From positions 13,402,001-13,466,000 of the forward strand of contig JALGPY010000007.1 of the NCBI GenBank assembly GCA_023055425.1: a DNA stretch of 64,000 bases. Direction: 5' to 3'. This document shows positions 25,056 through 39,700 of the stretch, one piece after another (positions within the stretch are counted from its first letter, which is position 1; the number at the start of each line of letters is the position of its first letter). Position numbers and translations under genes: made by a program. A model generated the notes under the pieces. That model made no database searches. It saw only the letters and a program-made list of their open reading frames with translations, and was not told where the DNA came from. The DNA is from Linanthus parryae (Eukaryota > Streptophyta > Magnoliopsida > Ericales > Polemoniaceae).

Positions 25056-27268
25056 TTGCAAACGAGCCGAGGCGCTCAAGAGTTGCTTGCCTGCTAGCTC
25101 GGTCAACGTGCATTAATTGAGTCAAATTCAAGTTTAGATTTAAGCTCATTGAGTTAATCAAGTCGAGTTTGATATGAGGGTATTAGGCTCGTAAGCTCTC
25201 GAGTTGGATCGTTAGATAATTAACTATATATATATGTGTGCGCGTGTGCGCGCGCGTGTATTATATAATAATTTGTATATTTAGAGACTTTAAGTTTGTT
25301 GATGCTCGAGCAAAATTCGATGATATACTATTGATTTGAAGTACAACAAAGAATATGCTACGAAAACGAACATGATACTTCTTGTCTCTTTTTGTATTTT
25401 TTCTTAATGTGCGTATTTATGGTATTGGAATGTTAAGCAATATTTTATTACGTGATTGAGACGTGTTAAGTGTTGCTTAATTCTGCTTTCTATCAAATAA
25501 ATATTATGTTACGAATTTCGGATACAAAAGTGCATTTGACTCGATATTTTGTTTATTAATAAAGACTATATGTGATATATTGAGTTTTGTTTTGGGAAAT
25601 CAATATGGATATTTATTGATGGGTCATTGGGCCTACTGAGTCATACGTAATACAGGGGTAGCCCATGGTGGCTATTTTTGTGCCACACACTACATTTATC
25701 TGATAATAACACGTGTGGCGAAAAGATGAGCACACTGATTAGTGCGTTTTGAGTCATAGCACAATAGAGCGCTTTGAAAATTATATCACTGCTCCATGCA
25801 GATCTCGACGGCTCTTCCACTTTCTGAGAGATCTTTTCCCCCTTGGCCCACTTTCTCTTCTTCGTTTCATTTATCTCACTTTGATATTGCCACTCTCAAA
25901 CAACACTTTCTGAAGATTTATCTACGTACTAGAGCTATCCCTTCCATCATGGTTGTGGTCTATGCTTCTTTATCCATTGGTCCGGAGGGGACCTCTGCGC
26001 TTTTACCGGTGATTAAGACACGTTCTTCCCTCCGGGTGACTATCCCGATGGCGAACTTCCTCCTCCGATTGTCCCGCGCTGCATCCATGTTTATCTTAAA
26101 CTAGTTAGGAGGGAGCTTTGACCAAGTGTGGTTCACCAGTGCGTTGTTCTGAGTCATGTCAACAAGATTTATCCCTATTGACTGCCGATTTATGCTCAGA
26201 TAAATTCTCATTCCCTCTTTGATGATCTTATATATGTTCTCTTCATTTTATTCTCAAACATGTCTTTATTTCTGTTTTTCCAAGTTAGTCTCAGGAGAGT
26301 ACAAACATATTCTCTTTTCTTTGTGGTATAGCTCTGAATATTTTTGGAAACCAAATGCTGAAATATCCGGATATGTCTTTTAAGTGGTCCTAACTTGTCT
26401 GACGGTCCCAAGTCTGTTTGGAGATAGGCTATCGCAAAAGAAGGTGGCTTTCAATTTCTTCTTCGCAGTTGCAAATCGGTCAGGCGGTGTTCATGCCCAT
26501 CCCTCTTTTGTTGAGGCTCAATTTTACCGGAAATTATTTACTGACTCCCCTCCAAATAGGAAAGAGTGGTTCTTTTGGTATTTTTGTGGTACCTGAAGGT
26601 ATGAAATGGTGAGTATGACACTTTAAGGAATATGAAAAAATACACACTATATATGAAAAAAATACATATATATAGTGTGTATTTTTTTCATGTTCCTTAA
26701 AGTGCCATATGAGTGTTTCTGCTTCCTTTGTGTTTGGGATAGAGATTATGGTGATTTCTGCTACATCTTCTTCCCAAATCATGTTAAACTTTCCTAGACC
26801 ATGTATTTCTTTCTATGAAGATTAGCTCATTGAATGTTATCTTAGTTCCTGTTTGACTTGGAGTAATCACCTTGAAAGAGTGAGGCCTACAGAGCCGGGA
26901 TCTCCAAAAGCATCGATTTTCGAGAATTGCCTAATCGCTATATGATGTCTTTCCTTACCTTGCTTAAACTTGTTGTGATATTTTTCCACACATATCTTGA
27001 ATTTTTGTTTGAGTTTCGGGGTTGTACACACATTAGATAGTACTTACATATAAACGTTTTGGACGAGCTCTAGGGCATAATGAGCTTGAAAGCTCGAGTT
27101 CTTTGTTGATGAGGCATAGCCAAGCTCAAACTTGGAAGTTTTTAGAGGCTAGCTTGAGCCTTACTTATCAAGCTCAAAGTGAGCTCGAGCCAAGCCCTGG
27201 CCTAGCATTCTCTCCGAGAATTCGAGCCCGAACTAGGTAGTATTTGTCTCAACTCGGCTCATTTGCAA
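25056..27268. mobile_element. Possible 2.2-kb inverted-repeat element across the copy 1/copy 2 join
   Basis: TTGCAAACGAGCCGAG at the left matches CTCGGCTCATTTGCAA at the right in inverted orientation (15 of 16). Both ends continue into AGCTCGAG-rich subterminal sequence, a style seen in plant hAT-like elements. No target duplication or transposase is visible. The interior includes the unrecognised open frame at 25796-26104 and the hairpin at 26619-26704. Confidence 0.35.
26619..26704. repeat. AT-rich inverted repeat, copy 2
   Basis: Same foldback as at 1078-1163. Confidence 0.8.
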
Positions 27269-28110
27269 CCCTAACCAAGTTCATCAAAAATAAATTTATT
27301 TATAACTATACCCCCTTATGTCATCAAAATCTCCACCATGCACCAGAATAAAAAAAATGCATTAATTTCATCCTAATTTTTGCTTCCACTGGTCACTTTT
27401 ACATTATGTTACACTGAGCAAATGGTCACCAAACACAAGATTGATCTCATATGTATCTCATTATTTGCAAAAATCAAAAGAAATTAAAAGGCGGTGGGAG
27501 AGATATCTACTCTATCAACATAATTCTGTAACATCTAGTAATTCTGATATGCAACCGAACACTTTAATTTGTGGTTAATATCACATACGTTACCCGCAAC
27601 TTCGAAGAAAACTCTGGTTTCCACCAAATACTTGTACTTTATCTAACATAAGTCCAAAAAGTTACATTTTGTTGCATCTCTTTTGGTAGCCAGTAACACG
27701 CCAATTAATAATTCACTATTATCTCTTATTCAATTTTAGAATATTCATTATTATCTCTTAATTAATGATACCAAGTAGTCATTTCATAATTAATGATGAT
27801 TTCGATCTAAAATTAAACTAATTAATTAATTAACTAATTAAAAATTAATTAATTAATTAATTAATTAGATAACATATATTTATTTTTTAATTAATGACAC
27901 TAGGTTTTATAATTTATTTGGATGAGTAAGATAAATTCAAATGAAGTTTCGCAACAAGAAAATTATTCAAGCTCACACTCACGTGCTTCATTAATGGTGT
28001 GAAAATGCTAATTGTTTCACCAATAAATAAGAAGCAATAACAAAGGATATAACAGTTATTATAATACTAAGATCAATGCGAAAGTAGTATCACAAAATGT
28101 CAATTACGCG

Positions 28111-28265
28111 TCAACACTCTCACATGTACCAAGCAAGGTGAAACATATTATATAAATTCAAAAATTAAATATATAACGGAATTGGGTGCAATGATATTTT
28201 ACCCTTTTTTTTTAGATGTACGTTTTAAAGATAGTTCACCTTGTTGGTACATGTGAGTCTGTTGA
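28111..28265. mobile_element. Small MITE-like inverted-repeat element, copy 2
   Basis: Counterpart of the element at 2570-2724. Confidence 0.65.
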
Positions 28266-28542
28266 TTCATAGTTGTTCTTTGTGAAACTTTTTTATATCT
28301 ATCTTAGATATCTAATATATGTTATATCTTTTATTTATAGACCACGATGTATGTACATAATCACACCGATCACTCAAGGCGTAAGAATTCAGATTTATTT
28401 CGCTATAAATTGTATAACATGTTTGGTTAAGCCGCTGGCCAGCCAAACTCCTCCTTGATTGCATTGAATATTTTTGAACGAGAAGTCTTGCTTTTTTTTG
28501 ATGAATTGAGAGAACATTGACAGAAGAAGCGGTGGGAGCATT

Positions 28543-28695
28543 ATGGCTGTGAAGCGCTCGACTAACTCAGTGGCTCACAAGATGGCGCAAGTCGGTTCGG
28601 CTCAGAAATGTTGGACTGCTTTTCTAGGTGATCCACCAGACTATATGGCTGAGGGGTTGGCCCAAGATGAAATTGGGCTACACAGTCAGGAGTAA
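28543..28695 (+). pseudogene. RNase H-like remnant, copy 2
   Basis: Same reading frame as the copy 1 remnant, with one base change just before the ATG. Confidence 0.55.
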
Positions 28696-31600
28696 TTTGT
28701 GCCCAAGTGTTAGTTTTTGGTTTTCAGTGTGTTGAGGGCTTTCTTCTTGTATTGTGGGTAAGGCTTAGTCCCCTCAATTTTGGGAGCCCAATTTAAATGA
28801 ACGCGGGGCTATACCGTCCTACCTACCAGGTAAGTTTCTTAAAAAAAACATAATACATTAATTTATCTAACCTTTAAAAAAGTTAATACGAGTGTATTTG
28901 CTACCTATGAACACAATTTCCATAATCCTATTGAATTTCCTGCTTGTGATTCTCTAAATGCCAGAATTTAAGATGGTTTACTACTTAAAAAATATGATAT
29001 TTTAAATAAATATATTTTCCTTCAGAATTAAATGACTATCTATTTGGTCCTTAGTGTTACAAAACATCATAGGACTGTTTTATAATTCCTTCCACAGCTC
29101 ATACAACATACACATATGAATCAAATTAAACCCCAATGTGAAAAAATAAGAACAAAAGAACCACTTTTTCTCTATATTAAGATGTGCCTTTCCTAGAAAT
29201 GTAGCAATGAAACACCAGGTTTTATCTATTATCAGTTGAAGAGAACCTAGTGATCACAGAAAATTCGTCATGCATATGATCAAATTAAAGAATGAAAGTT
29301 GATATTTTTCTAGTGAAGAGAGATCACCTGAAAGTTGCTTGAATTTGAGATTCGTGGACTATGAAAGAAACTGAAAGAACACCAAAAATAAAAATTTAAT
29401 TCATGAATTGTGTTATATTGAGAAATGCAGAGAGCTAGTGAAACATATACACACACATACATACATATACATAGAAAGAAAAATGTAGATTAATTAAAAT
29501 CACCTCGCAGATTGAAGGCTACAAAATTTGAATCGCGAGCGGGAGAGATTAGGACAAATCAAGTCAGATTTTGGCTAGATGGTTCCTTCTCCTCCTAATG
29601 TTGTTAATTGACTGGTTTTCTTGGAGAGTGAGTGTCAAATGAGCATGTTGTGGTTATTTTACATACACTCTCATCAATCTTGAAAAAAAAACTATTTTTT
29701 AAAAATAAAAACTCTTATTTTGATACAGTAGTTGTTGGTCATTCATTAAAAGCCAAAAAAGATCGACTTTAATACAATTTATTCCAGCTCATTTGCTATC
29801 TAACAGTGTAAACACACGTTCTGTATTGTTTGATCAACTAACCTTAGCATTTTAATTGTTGTTGCCAGAAAGCATTTATATTGTTGTTGGTTCTATTAAT
29901 TAATGTTAAATATGATAATTAAATGTGTAATTATGTATTTAATTTATTTAGTAATTATCTTACCATTCGATGGTTATGGCAATAATTATCTAATTCTCTT
30001 AATGAATTTAATCAGATCACATAATTAGATGTCCTCTATGACTCATAAATGTGTCCACTTATCTAAAATGTCATTCTTTTTCACTTAATTTTCATCGGGG
30101 ACTGCAAACGAGCTAAGACTCGCGAGATCGGGTACATGTCATTTATCAGTTAAATTATCAAATTATATATTATTTTGTCTAATTATATAAATGTTCATTA
30201 AGTTGTCTTTAGTATTATCTATTTGTAAACATTACTGATTGATTGTGATATTATTTAATTGTTCATTAAGTTGTTTTTCCATTAACCTTAGTATTTAATT
30301 GTTGTTAGATTCTACAAATTAATTAAATTTAAAGTTGACAATTAAATATCTAATTTATATAGTTATTTATTTAGTAATTATTCCACCATCAAATAATTAA
30401 AGTCATTATAGTTGCCTGTTATGGATGAACATGACCGTCTTATCTCCCCCATAAAGAGGCAATATTCCTCCTAAATCCGGTGACTGGAAAAAATCAAAGT
30501 CATTTTTAGTCGTATTTTGGTGTTTTCCTAGTCAACAATTGCAGGAAGCTTACACCAAATCACCACCACCTCCACCTCCATTACCGCTGGCAACCACCTC
30601 CGTCACAGCCCCTCTGCTTCTCATCTCCTCCCTAATCACCGTCCCCTTTCTTTCCCTCTCTTTCTCTGTCGACTGAAATCAACAGCAGGAGCAGCAACAA
30701 AAGAGGCCGAAGGCCACCGTCGAGCAAACCCGGAGGCCCGACCCGACGGGAGACCCAAGGCCACCACAACCTTTCTCTGCCCTTTCTCTCCACCATCCGA
30801 CACTCCCCCAACCTCCCTAAAGTCCGACGAACCCAGGACACAAACCAGGACCGGCCACTAAGCCGCCGGAGTACCATATTTTCTGGCAAATTTCCAACCC
30901 AACTTCGGCGAGCAATTTCTCCCTCATTCAGTAACTGTTTTGATCAATTCTTGGCATGAATCTCCTTAGTTAGACTTGAATTTGAGTTCTATAATATCAA
31001 AATTGGATGGGTATGATTGTTTGATGAGAATTGTGGTTTGGCCTTGGAGGGAAGAAGAAGATGATGAACTTGGGTTGTTTGGGGGGTAATTTTTGTCTTT
31101 AACAGAAACTTGAGGGTATGTTTTAACCTATCAGAAACTTTGGGGGGGAAGCCCCCTGTCTTTTACCTAAACATTATTAATCATATAATTACATTTTTTA
31201 TTAACTTATTTATATTATTATTGAGGTTAACTAGTTAACTATTTTAAATAAATGGAGGAAAATAAATATTTTTGTAATGAAAAGTAAAAGGTAAAAATTC
31301 TATAAATTTGAGATCAGGTATAACTATATACTACACTAAGTTAACAAAGACTTCATTTTGTGTATATAATTAGAATTGATAAACGTGTAGGCGATTGAGT
31401 TCATAAACAAGGGTTACGCCTATCCAGGAGGACTATTTCGAGTTATTTGACATTCAACTTGAGGTAAGTAATATGCCTAGCGTTGTGTGCATTTACTTCT
31501 ATCTTGTTTTGCGTGTGTTATTTGTGAAATACTACCATACATGCTTTGATTGAATTCTGTACTTGATTACGGAAAAAATTCTACCTTGAAAGTATCACAT

Positions 31601-33148
31601 GAAAAGTGATTATCCAAAATAAGAATCCGAAAGAAGAACATCTAAACTATATTGAAAGACAGTATGTAGGTTGATAATACAGGATCAATACTGTCTTTCA
31701 TCGTCAAATAAGGCATAATCAAACATATGAGATTAGGAATTAAATCAAAAGGAAGAAACTCCCCCTAAGTTCATGTTGTGAACTGCAGTGTAACTTCAAG
31801 GCTTTGAAATCAGTTTCAAGGCCTTGAAACAATACAGTTTCAAGCCCTTGACTTCTGGTCCAATGCTTTAAGGCAAACTCTAAACTTACAGTAATGTTCA
31901 AATACGACTACCATATTAGGCCCTGATTAGCTATTTCACAAGCCACAATTATCAAAAAGTACCGTACCGCTCAAATATGGGTCAGATACAAACATCGTTG
32001 AGAATCATATACCGAATATTATGAAGAAGAATTGCCACACCGACTTTACTTGGAGCTCCTTACTCAATATTGTATCTTTGAGGATTGTAAAAAGCAAAGA
32101 CGTAATGATGTAAAGTGAAAACTGTTGTGCGTGGGTTTGTTCCATATCCCTGTTACGATTCGCTTCAGACAGATTGTGATTGGTTACTCTTCTGTGGTTA
32201 TGAGGCGTTGTGATGCGAACCTCCTTTTGTTTATGTTATGGTTATGGTTGTGCTTGTGCACATTATGAGAAAGTGGTTGTGGACTGGATATTGTCACTCC
32301 CCGTATCAACTAATTAATAAAATAAATTCCTAGACTCGATATCTATTATCGAGAAAATGGAACGCTATCCTCTGAGATATAAGATGATGAGTTGTGGAAA
32401 CATTGTGAAGTACTTCTTATCTGATTCCCCAAGATGGTCCATATCACTTGATTGGAAATATGGAAGTTATGAAGTTTAAATTGTTATGGAGTTTGACAAA
32501 GCAAACAACATAAGTGTTATTCCAAAATATTTATGATATCTATTAGCGAACTCTTTCATTCATGTCATATGCCTCATAATCTGTTTACTTGCTATGGGTG
32601 TTAGCATACTCAGCCGTTTGCTGATCATTTTCTTCAAAACTGCGTCGGCTTTTGCCATTTAAAACTGCATGTCATATACCAAGGTGGGGGACGTTCACGA
32701 CACTGCTGGCTAGGATACTATGCTGCTCAGAACTTCATATAGTATTTTTCATTTTGTAAACGAATGTACTTGTATCTTTCAAACAATGTCACTAGTTTAT
32801 CTTACATGTATAATAATTGTGTTTGGATACCATAGTTGTACTAACTGTGAACCGGCGATCCTACTCCGTTCCCAACGGGGTTCATCACCTCGGGCAGAGG
32901 CATCTCTCTAGACATGCGGCCTGGCCGGCCGTGTGGTTTGGGGGGGGGGGGGAGGGTGTTGCATGATGTGTGGTTTGGAATCAATTAATTCACCACAATA
33001 ATAGAACCTCAAAGCAACTCTGACAATCATACTCGCAAGAATCAAACATGTAATCGGAAAAATTATACTACACTGGCCAAACAATCAAACTTCAAATATA
33101 AACCAAGGTTGAAACAGTTTTTACTGAATGATCCAAAAATTACAGCGG

Positions 33149-33154
33149 TTTATT
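33149..33154 (-). terminator. AATAAA poly(A) signal, DRM copy 2
   Basis: Same hexamer and spacing after the stop codon as in copy 1. Confidence 0.55.
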
Positions 33155-33177
33155 AAAAGTACAAATCTATAAATACA

Positions 33178-33701
33178 CTACATGTTGCGACTCATTATAT
33201 TCTTCACCGCCTTAAGAATGCGGCAAAATTCATAAAAGAGGGCAGAATCCTTACCCTCTAAACCTGTTCTAGTATGCCTATTGGTTCCTGTAAGGTTATT
33301 GCATGGGCTGCCACCAATTACAAGATCTATTCCTCCCAAATCTAGTATCAACTGCTCTAGCAGGTCATCGGTAATAATCTGGACATCAGTGTATTCGTCA
33401 ATTAGCTTCCCTCTTTGGCTAGTTTGTTGCCACCAGGACCGTATCACACCTCTGCTGGCTGCATTGATTTCTACTGAAATGACGTTCTTTAATGAGATAC
33501 CAAGGCGATAAAGAGCTACCTCTGCCGCACCGATCCCGGAGAAGAGAGACAACACATTTATGCCTTCAGGGAATGCGTCCTTCAACACTGAGAGGTGATA
33601 GGCCACCGTGTCAACCTGAAAGAAATTGTCAAGTAACAACTGTGAGTGTCATTAAAAAAAGGAAAAAAAATAAGTGATAAGTGTTGTCCAAAAGTGCCCT
33701 T

Positions 33702-33743
<42 letters not shown>

Positions 33744-36700
33744 ATGAACCATGGTCGTGTTAAAGACACAACACCATATATTTATCTCGTTTAAAATGAT
33801 TTAATTTATTTAATAAGTTAGCTAGTTTCAGCAGTTAGTTTAACTAATTTAGCTAGTCTTTAGCAGTCAGTAACTAAGTCTGCTAGTGTTTAACATTCAA
33901 TTTTAGATTTCCTATTCTTTAGGGATATTCTAGAGGCTGATTTGCTGGAGTAGTTAGTTGCATAAAAATAGGACAAGTGGTTATTTGTGTAGCCTATATA
34001 AGGCAGTTCTTTTTCAGCAAATAATATCATTCCATTTGCATCTTTTACTTCCGATTCCTAAGAATTCAGTAAACACTTATCTCTCCTCTTTCTTATTATA
34101 CCGTTTTTGCACTTCTGTGGTGAGGTTTTGTTTCCGTAGGGGACTTAAAAATGATATTATTTGACTTATATTCAATTTCTTGAAATAAACTGAGATTTAA
34201 TGAATACGAATCTAATTTTTTGTGAAGATAAATTATTAACGAAGATTACGTCAAATAATCAATGAGATAAGATAGAGATTTTTCATATGTAGACAATATC
34301 TTATGTCTGATTTACTTTAACTGCACAAATTTTTAATTAGTTGTATAAAAAAAGAAATGATTAAATGAAATCAGTGGACCATCATGTCCGAAGTGTTGTA
34401 AATCTAGAAGATTTGTAGAAGACGGACAGAGAGATGCGATATGTTGAGAGAATATCATTGAGATGTGTAATATATCTCCAACCCTAAGCACCTTTATATA
34501 GACATTAGGGTGGCTTGTGAGCGAATAAATAAGTACAATATTGGGCCTAACAATACAGGGTTGATATTCACTAAAAGCCCAATCCATATTTCATAACATC
34601 AAGACATTTTAGAAATTAGATGGATTAAAAAGATTTTTTTATTCCTTAAAAAAAAGATTTTTTATTTAGATTTCTTGGAGGGAAATACGTAGCTGATTTA
34701 TTAAATAGAATATATATATGCATGTATATATGAATGTATACGGAGAGAGAGAGGAAATGCGCACCTGGAATGAATTCCCGAGTGATTTGTATCGGTTTGT
34801 CAAGCTGATACCCCTGGTATGGTTAATTGGGAACCCAAGTAACTTCTCCACCTCAGCAGGTTCTAGTTTAGCAACTTTATTCAAGCCAACCCAGACAAGG
34901 TTCTCGTCCCGGACCACATTTAGCACTTCCCTCTGCACGGCGGGAGGAGGATTTCCACCCCATTCCTCAAGAATCTTTTGAACTCTCCTCACAACTTCGT
35001 CTCCTGCCACCCTAGTTCTCAAACAGTTCAAGTGCTCTCTAGTATCCCAAGCGGGCCACCACTTCCCCATAGATGGAAATGCCTCCTGAATTCTTCTAGG
35101 CTGCAAGGGAAGAAGTGGGAATCTGTTGGCAATTGGTAGGTTATGTATGTACCCTCTCTTCCTAGTTGCAGCACAGAAGTACTTGGAATCCACAAATTCA
35201 GGATCTATTTCAAAAAGGGAATTCCTCATGATGTCCCAAACCCCTTTTGGTGGACGCGCAATATTTTCAAAATAGAAATAAGGTGGCCCACTGGCGCCTA
35301 CTGGAAGGTTTCTATTATTCGTAAATAGGGGGGCTAGTTCTGGTTTTGTCGGCACTCCATAGCCTATCATAGGTTTACCACTACGGGCTCGCTCTTTCTT
35401 TCCACCCAATAACCTCCTCGAGCAACCCTCTAATCTTTTGCGCTTCTGAAGCAGGCTATCCAAATTTGTCCTTCTTGGCTGTGAAGAGAAGCAAAGCTAA
35501 GTACTAAGTAATGCAGCAGCCAGAAAGTATAGTAAAATCTTATTCTTCAATCTAGAATATGGGGTCTAAAAGGAAACCATACAACTCTTATGAATATTAA
35601 AAAACACGAACCTTGCGCTTATTCTCTGCATTTTGATCAAACAAATCAGGTTCCTCAGCAATTCGAGCAGCAAATATAGAATCTACTAGCTCATCGATCG
35701 AGGCATCAGGACCTGCAGTTCACGTGGATGTTAAAGACAGCGGAGAGTGCATTAGTGACTTGAGAAGAATCATATGACTCAGAGATTTGATGAATGCGCA
35801 TAACTTGAGTGGCATGAAACACTTGTAGAGGACAGATTAGCTAATATGGATCAGAGATTCATCTGGTTCAAGCAAATTAGGAGGAAGCTTCGTATGTTTA
35901 GTGTATCACTGCATAAGCTAAACTAACGGTCTGTTTGGATGACATTGGATTTGGGAGTGGTTTTGGATTTTGGGGTGATTTTGGATGAAATCCAACGTTT
36001 GTATACAATATAGGGGCTTGGATTTGATTTCGAACAAATCCACCCCCTTCCCCCCTCCCCCAAATTGTGAATAATTTGAAATTCCAACATATGATACGTC
36101 ATCTGAAATTCCATCCTGGAGGAGGCACGATAAGTGGAGAGGCCGAGTTATAATGATGCAACTTATGCAAAAAATTGAGTTTCCATATGTAGGTTTCATA
36201 AAATTTGTACAAAAACTTCTTATTCAAGTATTCGAACACTGCACCTCAGCATCACGCACACATCAAACAGCCGTGTGCCACTTGGCCAACAGCACATATG
36301 CATAGTTTTTTGATATTTCATATTAAAGTGAGCAACGATGTCCAAATTCAAATTTAGAGTAGTATAGCATCCAAACGGAGATTTTCTAATCCCTCCATAT
36401 TTTAAATTTTAGCATATGAAATTTTGTATTTCGAATCCAAATTTTATATCATTGTTACCAAACGCAACCTAAGGGAATTGCACATGGTGTTGCATATATT
36501 CAGCAATCTCAGCATGCCAATTTAAGGAATTAATGAATTTGGCAACAAGAATGTTAATAGACTTAGACACTTAGTGGAACCACAATGAAAACTATGATAA
36601 GTATATACGAATACTTAGAAAAGGAAAGGAGTTCGTTTTGAATGGTTAGGTCGTTTCTAACAAAAAGCAGCGCCTGACAATTTAGGCAATGAAAAATCGC

Positions 36701-39700
36701 GGCCGGGTGTTGGTTGCCAACATGAAAGCTTTTGAAAGAGAATAAGCCGTTAACAACTATTACAAATGATTTTGGACAACAATACAAATAGAAGAAAGAT
36801 TGGGGACCATAAGGGAACGAAGAAACATATGGTTTAGCAAGCATGAAAACACCGAAGGTACAGAGAATGTTTTGAGAAGATAAATTGCAAAATGTTATGT
36901 GAGAAAATAAGACCATTTTTATGGAAGTGTTAAAACGTGGGGAAAATTTTCAAATCAGCACTTCCATGTCAAAGAATACCTCAGATCATCACACAAAAAC
37001 ACCTATAGAAGTTTATTAAGAGAAAAAAAACAACATAGACGCTGGAATTTCGCAATAAACAAAGATATTTAGAAGTGTAGCAAAGAAAAAACATGAACAG
37101 AAACATGCTAGATAAGAAATAATAATAAACTGCACTGTACGCACCACATGTATTCACGGCTATAGTAGCTTCTTCCCATGAGTAGCCCATTTCCTCCAAG
37201 GATAGCAACATCCTGTCTTCATTGGGTAAATCTTCCTGCAAAAAGAAATAACCAAAAAGCAAATAAAAACCTAAACCAAGACAACCTATTGTTGAAGAAA
37301 TCTGCAAGCAGTAAATCCAACAAGCATTCCAATCCTGAGAACACTGTTTCATCATGTTCAGAGACTGTTAAAAAAAATGAACCGCCTTTCTCAATTTCCG
37401 GGCAATTAAAGAAATTTTTAGACGCTTATTAAGTTTACCTCTTTAAGGAGAAAACAGGACTACTATTTTGAGATGACCCAAAGTGAAAAGATGGACTACC
37501 CTATAGGATGACCACCAGAAAGTGGTTGTATAACAGTTATACACTGAGACAACTGTCTCTACAACTAAGAGTTGTCCGAAGAAAAATGCTGTAAAGAAAA
37601 TACAGCAGTAAATTGCATGCAGATGAATTTCCTACTTATGTATGAAGAATATTTACTTTTCATAGGCTGGTGTATTAGTTTCAGCACTCTTAGGAAAACA
37701 GTTATAAACCAAATGGATGAGAAGATGGTCCATCTTCTAAACTCAACACTTAATACTCCATATCACATGTTAATTTCCTTATACTTTTCCATGTAAACCA
37801 AACTAAATGACTGATTTTCTTTCCTTTCCCCTATAAATTGGGGCTGTATATTTATGGTCATTGGGTAAATGCAGCCAAAAGTTAAAGCTTACCCCAAACT
37901 CAGAATCACTATCTGTATCAGACAAATCGATCAAGGACCATTGCTCAGAACGTGCAGGTTGAAACTCTTCAGGAGAATCATCACGAGCCTGATAAAAGAA
38001 AAAGAAAGTGTCATAGCATTGCAGAATTTCATTCACTCCAGCACAACAGTAAAACAACTAAATCTCATAGTAAAGACAGATACAGAAAAAATGAGCAATG
38101 TGTCTGAATCTTCCATGTTATGAAAGTAACGGTAAGTTCTGAAGATACAAATTAATATTTAAAATTGGAAATATAGCACGGATCTGACAGCGTCTGATAT
38201 CTGAAAGAGCAATCCTATTAGAAAATATGTAAAAAATGGATCCTAAAATCAACTGGTTACCAGAGATCATCCAACTGGGATTCTCTACCAGTGGCAGTGA
38301 GTATGTCTGTGGATAGCATGAATGCCTGGTGGAGAGAGCAGATGAGTATTCTTGGGAACACACGAGTATTGGTTCCATGTTTGTATTCAGTAAAGTCAGG
38401 TCACTATCTTGCTAAAAGGGATTCTTGACAAGAAGAAGAGAAGAACTGACATCAATGCTAGAAGCTCAAGCTCTACTCTTTCCATGTCAACAAATTTTAA
38501 AGGAGAAGATTTGGGAACGATTTTGGTGGAAGGTGACTAGAAATGCTATAGCAACTAAAGGCAGCCTCTAGTCAAGACAATGTGCAACCCCAAGTGCCTC
38601 ATCTGTGACGACCAGTGTAATACAGTAGGACACTAGAGACTCAGTGGTGCTGAAGGACATTAAGCAGCTGTCAAAATGGAATTTCAGATAAAATGGCTGC
38701 AGAGACGAGCAAATTCAGCAGCATACTGGGTGGCAAAAGTCTAAGCAGCCCGAGGAAAGTTAAGTTGGAACTGGGTGATCTCACCAAACTTGGAATTTCA
38801 GAATATTCTCCCCAGAGATGTAATTTGAGCCATGTGGTATGGATAAAGCAAGGGGTTATCGTGGTGCCATAACAGGTAGTGGTAAAGAATTCCTGGTAAA
38901 AAAAGTGGGAATTGCAAAGGTCTAAACAATTGGGGGGCACAGTGAAGCTGAAGGAAATTCTGCAATTGGGTTAAGAGTGGACTTTTCAGATAAAAGGGGT
39001 GTGGAGCAAGTTCAACGGCAGACTGGGTGGCAATCTCACCAAGTTGCAGAATTTCAGAATGTTCTCCACAGAGATGTAATTGATCCAGGTGCTGCTTCTA
39101 GTAGGTCTCTGGAAACTGGGACTACAGGAATCTGTTATATTTTTTTTCTGTTTTCTCAACTGTATTTGGATATACATAATTCTATACACGTATATATATG
39201 TATGCGTGTATAGTGTATGTATATATGTGTGTGTCTTTAGAAAAAATCAGTCATAACTCCTACTTAATACGTATAGTGACTGACTATCCTATTTACCCGA
39301 ACTTATGTAATGAATGAAGTAAAATACAACCCACTGCATTTTGCTCAAATGAGGATATGATATCATCCTTTTTCCTTATTATCATCAATATCATTACTAT
39401 TTTCAAATATGCCTCTATATTTGGTTTGGTGACGGTATTAACAAGCTGAAAGTAGAGAGGGAATAATGGAGAAAAAAAGTACAAGATTTGCCGAATATGC
39501 AAGCAAAGTGTCGATGATAGCCTCTTCATTATCTGGGCCTGCACGATACAATAAAAGAAATTTATGAGCTCCCCTATCAAGTGAAAACAGATAAATGTCA
39601 GAAGCGTGAAATACCTTTTTCCTCAATGGCCTTTTCTACATTTCCTCTTTGGAATCCCATCTGTACAAAATAGTCTACCACCTTGGTGAAAGAAAAGCCT

